A DNA stretch of 64,000 nt from Mycobacterium sp. WUMAC-067 (GCF_020217485.1 NZ_JAEKMI010000003.1:1-64000), one strand, 5' to 3'; positions 1 to 8,558 are shown, counted from the first letter of the stretch. The notes: generated from the letters alone by a model not told the origin. Program-made: numbers and translations.

Positions 1-1
1 G

Positions 2-58
2 GCCAAAGCCTACTGCCCAGGACAACTCGAAGAAAGCAAGGGCAAAGGCGGGGGCTGA
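2..58 (+). CDS. C-terminal end of an unidentified protein (partial)
   Basis: The first bases read in frame to a TGA at 56-58 and give a tail with AYCPGQL followed by a Lys/Gly-rich end. A single Cys in an AYCP context near the C-terminus resembles small secreted DUF732-type mycobacterial proteins, but 18 residues cannot settle this. The 23-nt gap to the convergent formate dehydrogenase stop is what one expects for the end of a real gene. Only the 3' end is in the window. Confidence 0.35.
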   Translation, partial: AKAYCPGQLEESKGKGGG

Positions 59-81
59 GCGCCAACTGCAGATGCCCGCGA

Positions 82-1236
82 CTACTTCTGGTAGGACAGC
101 GCCCCGGTGCCCGCGAGCTTGCCGCCCTCGACGATCAGGTACTCCGGACGGATGGGCGTGCCGGCGAACCAGCTTTCCAGGATCTCCCGGGTGCCGGCCG
201 CGTAGCGCGCCTGCGCCGACAGGGTTGTCCCCGAAACATGCGGCGTCATCGCGTTATTCGGCATCGTCCGCCACGGATGGTCGGCCGGTGGGGGCTGCGG
301 AAACCACACGTCGCCGGCGTAGCCCCCGAGCTGCCCGCTGCGCAGCGCGTCGGCGATCGCTTCCGGGACGGTCTCCTCGGCGCGGGCGGTGTTGACGATG
401 TAGGAGCCGCGCCGCATCGTCGAGATCAGCTTCTCGTCGAACATCGCGCGGGTGTCCGCGTACAGCGGCGAGTGGATCGAGACCACGTCGACCGCCCGCA
501 CCAGCTCCTGCACCGTCGGATGGAACGTCACGTTCAGTTCCTTCTCGACGTCCGGCGCCAGCCGGCGGGTGTCGGTGTAGTGCAGGTTGACGTCGAACGG
601 CGCCAGTCGGCGCAGCACCGCACGCCCGATCCGTCCGGCGGCGATCACGCCCACGTCCATGCCCTCGAGGTCATAGGCACGCTCGACGCAATCGGCGATG
701 TTCCAGCCGCCTTCGGCGGCCCACCGGTGTGACGGGACGAAATTGCGTACCAGCGCCAGGATCTGCATCACCGCGTGCTCGGCGACGCTGATGCTGTTGC
801 TGTAGGTCACCTCGGCCACGGTGATGCCGCGCTCCTTCGCCGCATCCAGGTCCACGTGGTCCGAGCCGATGCCGGCGGTCAACGCCAGCTTGAGCTTGGG
901 CGCCTTGGCAATGCGCTCCTTGGTCAGGTAGGCGGGCCAAAATGGTTGCGAGATCACGATTTCGGCGTCGGGCAATGCGCGTTCGAACTCCGAGTCGGGA
1001 CCGTCCTTGTCCGATGTCACCACCAGTTCGTGCCCCGCGTCTTCGAAGAACTTGCGCAGGCCGAGGGCGCCCGACACGCAGCCGAGGAGCTCACCGGGGG
1101 TGAAGTCGATCTTCGACGGGGTCGGCACGGTGCTGCCGTCGGGGTAGCCGTGGATCGTCGGGATGCTGTCCCGCGCGTAGGCCGGCGGGTATCCGTCGAC
1201 GGGGTCGGGGTAGAGCACCATCACACACTTGGCCAT
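82..1236 (-). CDS. fdh: NAD-dependent formate dehydrogenase
   Basis: A D-2-hydroxyacid dehydrogenase fold protein of 384 aa that oxidises formate to CO2 with NAD+ in the cytosol. It closely resembles the methylotroph-type enzymes (about 400 aa in Pseudomonas sp. 101). Visible features are the Rossmann loop AAGRIG (199-204), the NAD-selecting Asp in YTDTRR (D222), substrate-side Asn in TYSNS (N147), Arg of NTAR (R285) and the catalytic His of TPHVSGTT (H333). The usual NTARGK continuation is changed to NTARAEE, and the C-terminus is about 16 residues shorter. The ATG start is fixed by AAGGAGAA at 1241-1248. The LysR gene lies 109 bp upstream on the same strand and may control it. Confidence 0.9.
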   Translation of the reverse strand: MAKCVMVLYPDPVDGYPPAYARDSIPTIHGYPDGSTVPTPSKIDFTPGELLGCVSGALGLRKFFEDAGHELVVTSDKDGPDSEFERALPDAEIVISQPFWPAYLTKERIAKAPKLKLALTAGIGSDHVDLDAAKERGITVAEVTYSNSISVAEHAVMQILALVRNFVPSHRWAAEGGWNIADCVERAYDLEGMDVGVIAAGRIGRAVLRRLAPFDVNLHYTDTRRLAPDVEKELNVTFHPTVQELVRAVDVVSIHSPLYADTRAMFDEKLISTMRRGSYIVNTARAEETVPEAIADALRSGQLGGYAGDVWFPQPPPADHPWRTMPNNAMTPHVSGTTLSAQARYAAGTREILESWFAGTPIRPEYLIVEGGKLAGTGALSYQK

Positions 1237-1345
1237 TGAATTCTCCTTAACTGGCGATCAACCCCAGTCTCTCGGCGCGGCCACGGGCTGTCCAAGACGC
1301 GATTCCGACCGGCTGATAGGCGACGCCGATCAACGGAGGCGGCGG

Positions 1346-2257
1346 CTAGGGCTGCTCGGAGAGCGTGGCGCCGATGCGGGCCTCGCGCGCGGTCCGTCGC
1401 AGCGCGCGGGCCAGCAACGAGCCCGGCTCGGCCCGGTTGGTGACCAGCGCGATCAGCGAGGTGACCGAGGGCCGCCGCAGCCGCAGCACTTGTGCGCCGG
1501 CGGGGACGCCCAGGGTGTGAATCCACGGTTGCGGCACGATGCTCGCCCACCGGCCCGTGCGCACGTGCGCGAATAACGCTGCCACGGAGTCGGTTTCCAG
1601 CTGCGGCGTCACCTGGAGGTCGTGGGTGGCCAACGCGTCGTCGATGACCCGGCGCCCACGCATGCCCTGGGTCAGCAGACACAGCGGCAGCTGCACGGCG
1701 TCCGACCACGCGATGGTGTCCGATTCGCCGCCCAGCAGGTCCGCGGCGGCGATGAGCACCGGCTGTTCGTGGTAGAGCGGGGTGACCAGCAGGTCGGCCG
1801 TGTCCTGTTGATCCGGATACAGGATGCCGGCGTCCAATTCGAACTTGCGGACCCGTTCCACAATGCCGGCCGAACGCAGATTGACCTCGAGCCGGACCCG
1901 CACCAGCGGATGCGTGGCACAGAACGGATCCGTAAGCAGCGCAACGGTGGTCGAGGCCGCCGGGACCACCCCGAGCCGCAGCTCGCCGGTCAGCCCGGCC
2001 TGCAACGCGGTCACCTCCCGCTTGAGCGCGTCGCGGTCCGCGAGGATGCGCCGCGCCCAGGGCACCAGCCGTTCGCCCTCGGGGGTGAGGCCTTCGAACC
2101 GCTGCCCCCGCCGCACCAGCGGGACGTTGAGTTCGGATTCGAGCTTGCGGATGGCCTCCGACAGCGCGGGCTGCGATACGTAGCACGCCCGCGCGGCGCG
2201 CGCGAAGTGGCGCTCTTGCGCGAGCGCGACGAAGTACTCCAGCTGACGAAACAGCAT
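1346..2257 (-). CDS. LysR-family transcriptional regulator
   Basis: 303 aa, normal LysR length. The N-terminal winged HTH (about 1-60) starts MLFRQLEYFVALAQERHF and has the typical SQPALSEAIRKLE recognition helix. A periplasmic-binding-protein-like effector domain follows from about residue 90. It lies just upstream of formate dehydrogenase on the same strand and is divergent from the small DUF2945 gene. Control of fdh is inferred from position only; the effector is unknown. Confidence 0.88.
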   Translation of the reverse strand: MLFRQLEYFVALAQERHFARAARACYVSQPALSEAIRKLESELNVPLVRRGQRFEGLTPEGERLVPWARRILADRDALKREVTALQAGLTGELRLGVVPAASTTVALLTDPFCATHPLVRVRLEVNLRSAGIVERVRKFELDAGILYPDQQDTADLLVTPLYHEQPVLIAAADLLGGESDTIAWSDAVQLPLCLLTQGMRGRRVIDDALATHDLQVTPQLETDSVAALFAHVRTGRWASIVPQPWIHTLGVPAGAQVLRLRRPSVTSLIALVTNRAEPGSLLARALRRTAREARIGATLSEQP

Positions 2258-2345
2258 GCGCCCATTCGACCACGTGGACGGTTACTCGTCGCAGTGGTGG
2301 GGGAACCCACGGAACCAACCGCAACGCACGCAAAGGAGGCGCACG

Positions 2346-2558
2346 GTGGCGAAACACTTCGAGGTCGGCGACCACGTCCGATGGAACTCGGAAGCGGGTC
2401 ACGTCAGCGGCATCATCGTCAAGAAGCACACCAGCGACACCGAGTACAAAGGCCACAAGCGGCACTGCACGAAAGATGACCCGCAATACGAGATCAGAAG
2501 CGACAAAACCGACTACGTCGCGATGCACAAGGGCGACGCCCTGGAGAAGATCGACTAG
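2346..2558 (+). CDS. DUF2945 / hypervirulence-associated TUDOR-domain protein
   Basis: 70 aa. It starts at GTG 2346, six bases after a strong AAAGGAGG (2332-2339); an in-frame ATG at 2256 has no such site and overlaps the lysR start. The sequence (VGDHVRWNSEAG, VSGIIVKK, HKRHCTKDDPQYEI, KTDYVAMHK) matches the small beta-barrel family PF11160. The function is unknown beyond a possible binding role suggested by the TUDOR-like fold. The next gene, DUF488, begins 18 nt downstream, so the two are probably co-transcribed. Confidence 0.82.
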   Translation: MAKHFEVGDHVRWNSEAGHVSGIIVKKHTSDTEYKGHKRHCTKDDPQYEIRSDKTDYVAMHKGDALEKID

Positions 2559-2576
2559 GACGAGCGCGACGCAATC

Positions 2577-3134
2577 ATGAGCGACGAGGGCGAGATCTGG
2601 ACCATCGGACACTGGACGTGCCCGGTGCAGACCTTCTTGGAACCCCTGGATGACGCCTGCATCGACCTGCTCGTCGACGTGCGCGCCCAGCCCGGCTCGC
2701 GCCGCAACCCCCAGTTCGGAAGTGCGGAGATGTCGCGCTGGCTCCACGACGCCGGCATCGGCTACCTCCACCTTCCCGAGCTCGGGGGGCGGCGCCGTCG
2801 GCAAAGCGTCGATCCCGCCATCAACGCGGGCTGGGAAAACGCGAGCTTCAAGAACTACGCCGACTACACCCTCACCGACGAATACCAGCGCGGCCTCGCC
2901 GAACTGGTCACCCTCGCCCGCGCTAACCGGCTGGCGATCATGTGCGGCGAGCCCATGCCGTGGCGATGCCATCGACAATTGATCGCGAACAGCCTTGTCG
3001 CCCAAGGCTGGACGGTATGGCACCTCATCAGCGGATCCGCCCCGCGCCAGCATCGGCTCGGCCAATGGGGCGCCACACCCGTCGTCGACGAGCACAACCG
3101 CGTGACGTACCCGGCGGACGCCGCCAGTTCCTGA
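2577..3134 (+). CDS. DUF488 family protein
   Basis: 185 aa. Family signatures are the N-terminal WTIGHWTCP, the LVDVRAQPGSRRNPQF segment, YLHLPELGGRR, and the C-terminal MCGEPMPWRCHRQLIA, in which Cys and His residues are conserved across DUF488. The molecular function is not established. It follows the DUF2945 gene at 18 nt and probably shares its transcript. Confidence 0.85.
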   Translation: MSDEGEIWTIGHWTCPVQTFLEPLDDACIDLLVDVRAQPGSRRNPQFGSAEMSRWLHDAGIGYLHLPELGGRRRRQSVDPAINAGWENASFKNYADYTLTDEYQRGLAELVTLARANRLAIMCGEPMPWRCHRQLIANSLVAQGWTVWHLISGSAPRQHRLGQWGATPVVDEHNRVTYPADAASS

Positions 3135-3179
3135 ACGGCGCACTGACACAACGGGTTTGGCACCCCGCAACGTCGTGAG

Positions 3180-3884
3180 CTAGTCAGCGCTTGGCGCGAC
3201 CACGACACAACACCGGCCCGGGGTCGGTTGCAGCCGGGCATCCAGGCAATGCGGGGTCATCGCGTCCACCATCCCGTTGATCAGCGCGTGATTCATGCCG
3301 CAGGCCAATTCGGTCTGTTCCTGAGCCAGCGCATGGAATGGGCAGTTGACCAGATACACGCCGTCGTCGTCGTGACCCGGTTCATAGCCATACTCTCGCA
3401 ACAACCGTGCCACAAACTTGAGCGCCGCGCGCGCGCCGGCCGGCGGCCGTCGGGCGGCGCGCAGCGCGCGATCCGCGATGCTGCGGCCGTAGTCGTGGGC
3501 GTTGCGGTGCAACACCTCCACGACGGGCGCCCCGCTCTGCTGGGATTGGACGATGGCCTGCCCCATCAGCCGGCCGGCCAACTCGTACTGACGTTGCGGC
3601 AAACTGACGGCGATGTCGCGGCGGACACGTCGATACAGCTTGGAGGTGCGCCCCGCTCCGGGACCGGTCCGGCCCGTCAACCGGGCGTAGTCACATTCCA
3701 GCAGGCCCTCGGCCGTCAGCCGGTCCAGATGAAACTTCGCCTGATGCCGGGCAATTCCCACCACTTCGGCCGCCTGATCACGGCTCACCGGTCCGGGCTG
3801 CGAACACACAAACTGATACAGCTCGTAGCGCACCGGGTCGGCGAGGGCGCCGATCCCGGCGGCATCGCGTTGCAGTTGGTCCAT
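3180..3884 (-). CDS. HTH regulator with C-terminal cysteine cluster (SufR-like architecture)
   Basis: 234 aa. The N-terminal winged HTH is ArsR/DeoR-like (ADPVRYELYQFV about 15-26, RHQAKFHLDRL about 46-56). The C-terminal domain carries Cys181 (NCPFHALA), Cys195 (ACGMNHAL), Cys213 and Cys225/Cys226. This layout resembles actinobacterial SufR-type repressors (COG2345), which bind an Fe-S cluster; cluster binding here is inferred. The upstream region (3885-3974) is unusually AT-rich and contains AAGTTTAATTACTT, a likely promoter or operator. The divergent neighbours are two small membrane-protein genes, which are candidate targets. Confidence 0.78.
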   Translation of the reverse strand: MDQLQRDAAGIGALADPVRYELYQFVCSQPGPVSRDQAAEVVGIARHQAKFHLDRLTAEGLLECDYARLTGRTGPGAGRTSKLYRRVRRDIAVSLPQRQYELAGRLMGQAIVQSQQSGAPVVEVLHRNAHDYGRSIADRALRAARRPPAGARAALKFVARLLREYGYEPGHDDDGVYLVNCPFHALAQEQTELACGMNHALINGMVDAMTPHCLDARLQPTPGRCCVVVAPSAD

Positions 3885-4051
3885 CGCGCCTACTTCTCGA
3901 TCACAACAGCCTTGACGTTACAGCCAATGGTTTCTAAAGTTTAATTACTTATCTGTTAGTTTTCAGGAGCCGCCATGGTCACCTTGCCCACCAGCGCCGC
4001 CCGCATCAAACACTGTGACGATCAGGCTACCCGCGCGCATCGCCGGCCACG

Positions 4052-4489
4052 ATGCGATATCGCCCTAGGAAAGCCTTCGGTGTCGTGAAGCACTTCGTGC
4101 TCCGAACCGCCGCGCGGTCGGCCACGTGGACAGTCGGTTTGGCGTTGGCGGCCAGGACTGTTCCTCACGTCGTGCTGACGGCATCGGGCCTCATCGTCGC
4201 CGTGGTGTTTTTCTCGATCACGCAGACCACCCTGTCGGTGAAGATCTTGAAACTGCCTCGTGGATATGCGTCGCTGCTGCTGGGATGCACCGGCCTGACC
4301 CTGACCCTGTGCGCGATGAGCCTTGCATCGGTGTCGACGCACGGACTGCGCATCTACGGCGGCGCGTCCTGGCTCGCCGCGACGGTCATGGTCTGGCTCG
4401 TGACGACGATCGGCGCGATCCTGCTGTTCGACGTCTACCTTCCGCGTGATATCGGCTCCCCCAAAGTCGCCGAGTCACTAGGGAATTGA
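4052..4489 (+). CDS. Small integral membrane protein, function unknown
   Basis: 145 aa if it starts at ATG 4052. GTG 4085, with AGGAAAG at 4067-4073, is an alternative that removes 11 residues. Hydrophobic stretches suggest three or four membrane spans (TVGLALAAR, LIVAVVFFSI, LLLGCTGLTLTLCAM, ATVMVWLVTTIGAILLF). I do not recognise the family; it is vaguely holin-like in size. An alternative 37-codon frame (3975-4088) with its own CAGGAG lies just upstream and could be a leader peptide. The UsfY-like gene follows at 16 nt, so a two-gene unit is likely. Confidence 0.6.
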   Translation: MRYRPRKAFGVVKHFVLRTAARSATWTVGLALAARTVPHVVLTASGLIVAVVFFSITQTTLSVKILKLPRGYASLLLGCTGLTLTLCAMSLASVSTHGLRIYGGASWLAATVMVWLVTTIGAILLFDVYLPRDIGSPKVAESLGN

Positions 4490-4505
4490 CCGACGAAAGG
4501 GAGCC

Positions 4506-4781
4506 ATGGGAGACACACACCACGATCCGACGGATCGACACCGGACCGCACATCCTCGCGCCGGGCTCACCATGAAAGACAACTTCTTTTGGCCCGGGTT
4601 CATTCTGCTGGGCGTGGCATTGTCCGGCATTATCGCGAGCTTGGCGGTCGCCGCCTACCACCATTACGAATGGCTCACCACGATGGCGATCATCGCGCTA
4701 CTCGCCACCGTCGCCGCTACCTTGTGGTTCGTGGTGGAACTTCGCCGGGTCGCCCTCTTGGAGGATCAGCGAGACTGGTAA
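4506..4781 (+). CDS. UsfY-like small membrane protein
   Basis: 91 aa. The soluble N-terminus has HHDPTDRHRTAHPRAG, then a FWPGFILLG hairpin and a second hydrophobic segment (MAIIALLATVAATLWFVV) before a short charged tail ending VELRRVALLE. The DPxDxxRT...AG...WPG pattern recalls UsfY, the small protein encoded beside sigF in mycobacteria; this is from memory and tentative. AAGGGAG at 4497-4503 supports the ATG. It sits directly after another small membrane-protein gene. Confidence 0.6.
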   Translation: MGDTHHDPTDRHRTAHPRAGLTMKDNFFWPGFILLGVALSGIIASLAVAAYHHYEWLTTMAIIALLATVAATLWFVVELRRVALLEDQRDW

Positions 4782-4830
4782 AGGGGACGCGCTAAAACCG
4801 GGCGCCGATCCTGTTGGAATAGTGGATATT

Positions 4831-5304
4831 TCAAACCACCAGGCGGGGCCGCAGCCGCGCCGGGGCGATATCCACCCCGGCGGCAAGGTCGGCGATCAGC
4901 GCGTCGGCGAAGTCCACCAGCCCGGCGGCATCAATGGCGTGCGGCGCCGGCCGATCCCCCTGCGCAAGATGGGCGGAAGCGCGGCGAAGCAACGTGGTCG
5001 CACCCTTGCGGTTGCCCCGCTGGGCGTGGGTGATCCCCACCGCGAGCTGAGTCAGGCCTTGCCACAGTGCCTGCTCGTCGGCCGGACCGTTCTTCCAGGC
5101 GGCCTCGAGCACCTCGTGAGCGTTGAATGCCAGGCCTCGGTCCAGTAGATCCTGGGCATAGGCGAGCGTCTCGGCCGGCGCCAGCACCAGGTCGTCCGGA
5201 ACGCGCGGTACGCCTTCGCTGCCCGGCGGAAGTGGCCGGCCCAGGGCGTCGCGCGGTCGGGCGCTTCGTGGCCGACCCGATTCGTCGCGATCACGCTCGG
5301 TCAT
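4831..5304 (-). CDS. DUF309 family protein
   Basis: 157 aa. The helical DUF309 core is clear: FNAHEVLEAAWKNGP (about 60-74), with the HEVLE motif, and QGLTQLAVGITHAQRGN. The N-terminal 40 residues are charged and low in complexity. The biochemical role is unknown. It is downstream of the AlsS-like gene on the same strand (53-nt gap), so read-through is possible. Confidence 0.82.
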   Translation of the reverse strand: MTERDRDESGRPRSARPRDALGRPLPPGSEGVPRVPDDLVLAPAETLAYAQDLLDRGLAFNAHEVLEAAWKNGPADEQALWQGLTQLAVGITHAQRGNRKGATTLLRRASAHLAQGDRPAPHAIDAAGLVDFADALIADLAAGVDIAPARLRPRLVV

Positions 5305-5357
5305 CTATCCATCATCTCAAGCGGCTCGGCGGTCAGATCGCGCAATGGTTTTGAGGA

Positions 5358-7004
5358 TTACAGGGTTTCGTCCAGCTCGCCGAGCCGGTCGGTCAGCCGC
5401 AGGTTCTCCGAGTAGTCGACCGGGCAGCTGATCAACGAGACGCCCTCGTCGTCGAGCGCGGCGCGCAACGTCGGCAGCAGCTCGTCGGCATGAGAGATCC
5501 GATATCCCTTGGCGCCGAAGCTTTCCGCGTACTTCACCACGTCCGGGTTGTTGAATTTCACGTAGTAGTGCGCCCCGAGTTCGAGATCCATCTTCCATTC
5601 GATGAGGCCGTACCCGCCGTCCTCCCAGATCAGCACCACCAGCGGTATCCGCTCCCGGACGGCCGTCTCGATCTCCTGCGAGTTCATCAAGAAGGCGCCA
5701 TCGCCGACGACGGCCAACACCTTGGACTCCGGCTGTGCCAGCTTGACACCCAGCGCCCCCGGGAGGGCGAAGCTCATGGTGGACAAGCCATTCGAGATCA
5801 GGCAGGTGTTCTTCTCGTACGTCGGGTAGAGCCGGGCCATCCACATCTTGGTGGCGCCGGTGTCGACCAGGACGACGTCGCTGCGGCCCAGCGCCGCCCG
5901 GGTGTCGGCGACCACCCGCGCCGGCGCCAGCGGGTAGCGCGAATCCTGTTGCCCCCGGGCGAATTCCTCCGCGAGCAGCCCCGACCCGGGCACGTCGGCG
6001 GCATGGCTGAAGGTGTGACCGGAGAGCGCGTCGGTGAGCGCGTTCAGCGAATCGCTGATGTCCCCGATGATCCCCACGTCGACCGAGTAGTGCGCGTCGA
6101 CCTCGGCGGGGAACCGGTGAATGTGGATGATCTTCTTGTCGCCCTGCGGGTTGATCCGGACCGGGTCGAATTCCTGCAACTCGTAGCCGACGGCGATGAC
6201 GACGTCGGCGTTGTCGAACCCGAAGTTGACGTAGTCGTGCCGCATGAAGCCCAGCGTGCCGATGCTGTTGTGGTGGTCGTCGGGCATGACGCCCTTGCCG
6301 TGGAAGGTGTTGGCCACCTGGATGCCGAACTCGTCGGAGAAGCGCACCAGGGCTTTGGTGGCGTCGGCGCGCGCGGCGCCGTGCCCGGCCAGCACCACCG
6401 GGCGCTTGGCGTTGCGCAGGATTGCGACGGCGCGCTCCACCTGGCGGGGCGCCGGAGCGTCGGGGCGCACGACGTTGCGCGGCAACGGCCCCAGGTCGTA
6501 ATCCTTCTCGTCGGCGTCGATGTGCTCGGGAACCGCGAGATAGACGGCGGCCGGACGTTCGGACTCGGACAGCTTGAACGCCTTACGCACCATCTCGGGG
6601 ATGGCGCGCGGGGTCGGGATGCCCGCCGCCCACCGGGTGATCGGGGCGTACATCGACACCAGGTCGACGTACTGGTGCGACTCCTTGAACTCCCGGTCGT
6701 GGCCCACCTGTGCGGAGATGGCGACCAGCGGGGTGCTGTTGGTGGTGGCGTCGGCGACACCGAGCTGCATGTTGATCGCGCCGGGCCCGAGGGTGGCCGA
6801 CACCACCGCCGCCCGGCCGGTGACCCGCCCATACATCTCGGCCATGAAGGACGCGGCCTGCTCGTGCCGGGTGAGCACGTAGCGGATGCTGGAGGACGCC
6901 AGCGCCTGCACGAAGCGGATGTTCTCCTCGCCGGGCACCCCGAACACAACGGAAACACCCTCGTTTTCCAGGCACTTGACGATCAGCTCAGCGGCTTTGC
7001 TCAT
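5358..7004 (-). CDS. Acetolactate synthase large subunit, AlsS-like (ThDP enzyme)
   Basis: 548 aa with the three ThDP domains of the acetohydroxyacid synthase family, which condense two pyruvates to acetolactate. The catalytic Glu lies in RHEQ (E48). The pyrimidine-domain signature is LGPGAINM, and the ThDP/Mg motif begins GDG at 434-436 with Asp462 as the probable second metal ligand. Segments such as DVVIAVGYELQEFDP and CPVDYSEN resemble Bacillus AlsS more than anabolic IlvB. No small regulatory subunit and no alsD lie nearby. The gene is divergent from gabD1 across 81 bp. Other ThDP carboligase activities cannot be excluded. Confidence 0.78.
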   Translation of the reverse strand: MSKAAELIVKCLENEGVSVVFGVPGEENIRFVQALASSSIRYVLTRHEQAASFMAEMYGRVTGRAAVVSATLGPGAINMQLGVADATTNSTPLVAISAQVGHDREFKESHQYVDLVSMYAPITRWAAGIPTPRAIPEMVRKAFKLSESERPAAVYLAVPEHIDADEKDYDLGPLPRNVVRPDAPAPRQVERAVAILRNAKRPVVLAGHGAARADATKALVRFSDEFGIQVANTFHGKGVMPDDHHNSIGTLGFMRHDYVNFGFDNADVVIAVGYELQEFDPVRINPQGDKKIIHIHRFPAEVDAHYSVDVGIIGDISDSLNALTDALSGHTFSHAADVPGSGLLAEEFARGQQDSRYPLAPARVVADTRAALGRSDVVLVDTGATKMWMARLYPTYEKNTCLISNGLSTMSFALPGALGVKLAQPESKVLAVVGDGAFLMNSQEIETAVRERIPLVVLIWEDGGYGLIEWKMDLELGAHYYVKFNNPDVVKYAESFGAKGYRISHADELLPTLRAALDDEGVSLISCPVDYSENLRLTDRLGELDETL

Positions 7005-7085
7005 CCGACACCTCCCTTAGGGGAACGATAGTGGCAGGCTAGATGTTGGACTTTTCAGCTACTCATCCGATGAAGGAGGGCCAGC

Positions 7086-8462
7086 GTGCCCATCGCCACC
7101 ATTAACCCGGCCACCGGCGAGACGGTGAAGACCTTCACCCCGGCCACCGACCAAGAAGTCGATGCCGCGATCGCCCGTGCCTACGAACGCTTCCTCGACT
7201 ACCGCCACAACACCACGTTTGCCCAGCGCGCCGGGTGGGCAAACGCCACCGCCGACCTGCTGGAAGCCGAAGCCGACGAAGTCGCCGCCATGATGACGCT
7301 GGAGATGGGTAAAACCCTGAAATCGGCCAAGGCCGAGGTGTTGAAGTGCGCCAAGGGGTTTCGCTACTACGCCGAGCACGCCGAGCAGCTGCTCGCCGAC
7401 GAGCCGGCCGACGCCGAGGCGGTGGGCGCGAAGAAGGCCTACATCCGTTATCAACCGCTCGGCGTGGTGCTGGCCGTGATGCCGTGGAACTTCCCGCTCT
7501 GGCAGGCCGTGCGGTTCGCCGCGCCGGCGCTGATGGCCGGCAACGTCGGGATCCTCAAGCACGCCTCCAACGTCCCGCAGAGCGCGCTGTACCTTTCCGA
7601 CGTCATCACCCGCGGCGGCTTCCCCGAGGGCTGCTTCCAGACCCTGTTGGTCTCCTCCAGCGCCGTCGAGCGCATCCTGCGCGATCCGCGCGTCGCGGCG
7701 GCCACCCTGACCGGTAGCGAGCCGGCCGGCCAGTCGGTGGCGGCCATCGCCGGCGACGAGATCAAACCGACGGTGCTCGAGCTCGGCGGCAGCGACCCGT
7801 TCATCGTGATGCCCTCGGCGGACCTGGACGAGGCCGCCAAGACCGCGGTCACCGCCCGGGTGCAGAACAACGGCCAATCCTGCATCGCCGCAAAGCGGTT
7901 CATCGTCCACACCGACATCTACGACAAGTTCGTCGACAAGTTCACCGAGCGCATGCAGGCGCTCACCGTCGGCGACCCGACCGACCCCGACACCGACGTG
8001 GGCCCGCTGGCCACCGAGTCGGGCCGCGACGAGATCGCCAAGCAGGTCGACGACGCCGCCGCCGCGGGCGCCACCATCCGCCTCGGCGGCAAGCCCATCG
8101 ACGGGCCGGGCTGGTTCTACCCGCCGACGGTGGTCACCGACATCACCAAGGACATGGCCCTCTACACCGAAGAGGTGTTCGGCCCCGTCGCGTCGATGTA
8201 CCGGGCGGCCGACATCGACGAGGCCATCGAGATCGCCAACGCCACCACGTTCGGCCTGGGATCCAACGCCTGGACCAACGACGAGGCCGAGCAGCAGCGC
8301 TTCATCGACGACATCGAGGCCGGCCAGGTCTTCATCAACGGGATGACGGTGTCCTACCCCGAGCTGGGCTTCGGCGGCGTCAAACGATCCGGCTACGGAC
8401 GCGAGCTCGCGGGCCTGGGCATCCGCGCGTTCGTCAACGCCAAGACCGTCTGGGTCGGCTAG
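7086..8462 (+). CDS. gabD1: Succinate-semialdehyde dehydrogenase GabD1
   Basis: 458 aa, starting at GTG 7086 after GGAGGG. It is very close to M. tuberculosis GabD1 (Rv0234c), which oxidises succinic semialdehyde to succinate with NADP+ and supports a variant TCA route. The ALDH signature is complete: VLELGGSDP with Glu232 as base and NNGQSCIAAKRF with Cys266 as nucleophile; the N-terminal MPWNFPLWQ motif is also present. A strong hairpin separates it from the convergent R2lox gene. It marks the left edge of the block syntenic with M. tuberculosis. Confidence 0.93.
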   Translation: MPIATINPATGETVKTFTPATDQEVDAAIARAYERFLDYRHNTTFAQRAGWANATADLLEAEADEVAAMMTLEMGKTLKSAKAEVLKCAKGFRYYAEHAEQLLADEPADAEAVGAKKAYIRYQPLGVVLAVMPWNFPLWQAVRFAAPALMAGNVGILKHASNVPQSALYLSDVITRGGFPEGCFQTLLVSSSAVERILRDPRVAAATLTGSEPAGQSVAAIAGDEIKPTVLELGGSDPFIVMPSADLDEAAKTAVTARVQNNGQSCIAAKRFIVHTDIYDKFVDKFTERMQALTVGDPTDPDTDVGPLATESGRDEIAKQVDDAAAAGATIRLGGKPIDGPGWFYPPTVVTDITKDMALYTEEVFGPVASMYRAADIDEAIEIANATTFGLGSNAWTNDEAEQQRFIDDIEAGQVFINGMTVSYPELGFGGVKRSGYGRELAGLGIRAFVNAKTVWVG

Positions 8463-8494
8463 GCGAGGCCCGGACGCCGCTGGCTTGCCGAGCA

Positions 8495-8540
8495 GACGCA
8501 GAATCGCACAAACTCGGCCTTCGGCCTGCGATTCTGCGTC
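8495..8540. terminator. Bidirectional hairpin terminator between gabD1 and R2lox
   Basis: A perfect 14-bp inverted repeat, GACGCAGAATCGCA (8495-8508) and its complement (8527-8540). The 18-base loop itself contains GGCC-TTC-GGCC. It lies between two convergent stop codons and has no U-tract, as is common for mycobacterial terminators. Confidence 0.7.
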
Positions 8541-8558
8541 CGCTCGCGCAGGCGAGTA

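Noticed and set aside
1221..3170. A 649-codon minus-strand frame through lysR and the DUF488 gene
   Set aside because: It overlaps three well-supported genes and has no recognisable motif.
5358..7004. Anabolic IlvB assignment for the acetolactate synthase
   Set aside because: No ilvN/ilvC context, and key segments match AlsS-type proteins better.
5490..7031. A 513-codon plus-strand frame across the acetolactate synthase
   Set aside because: Val/Asp/His/Gly-rich antisense shadow of the ThDP enzyme.
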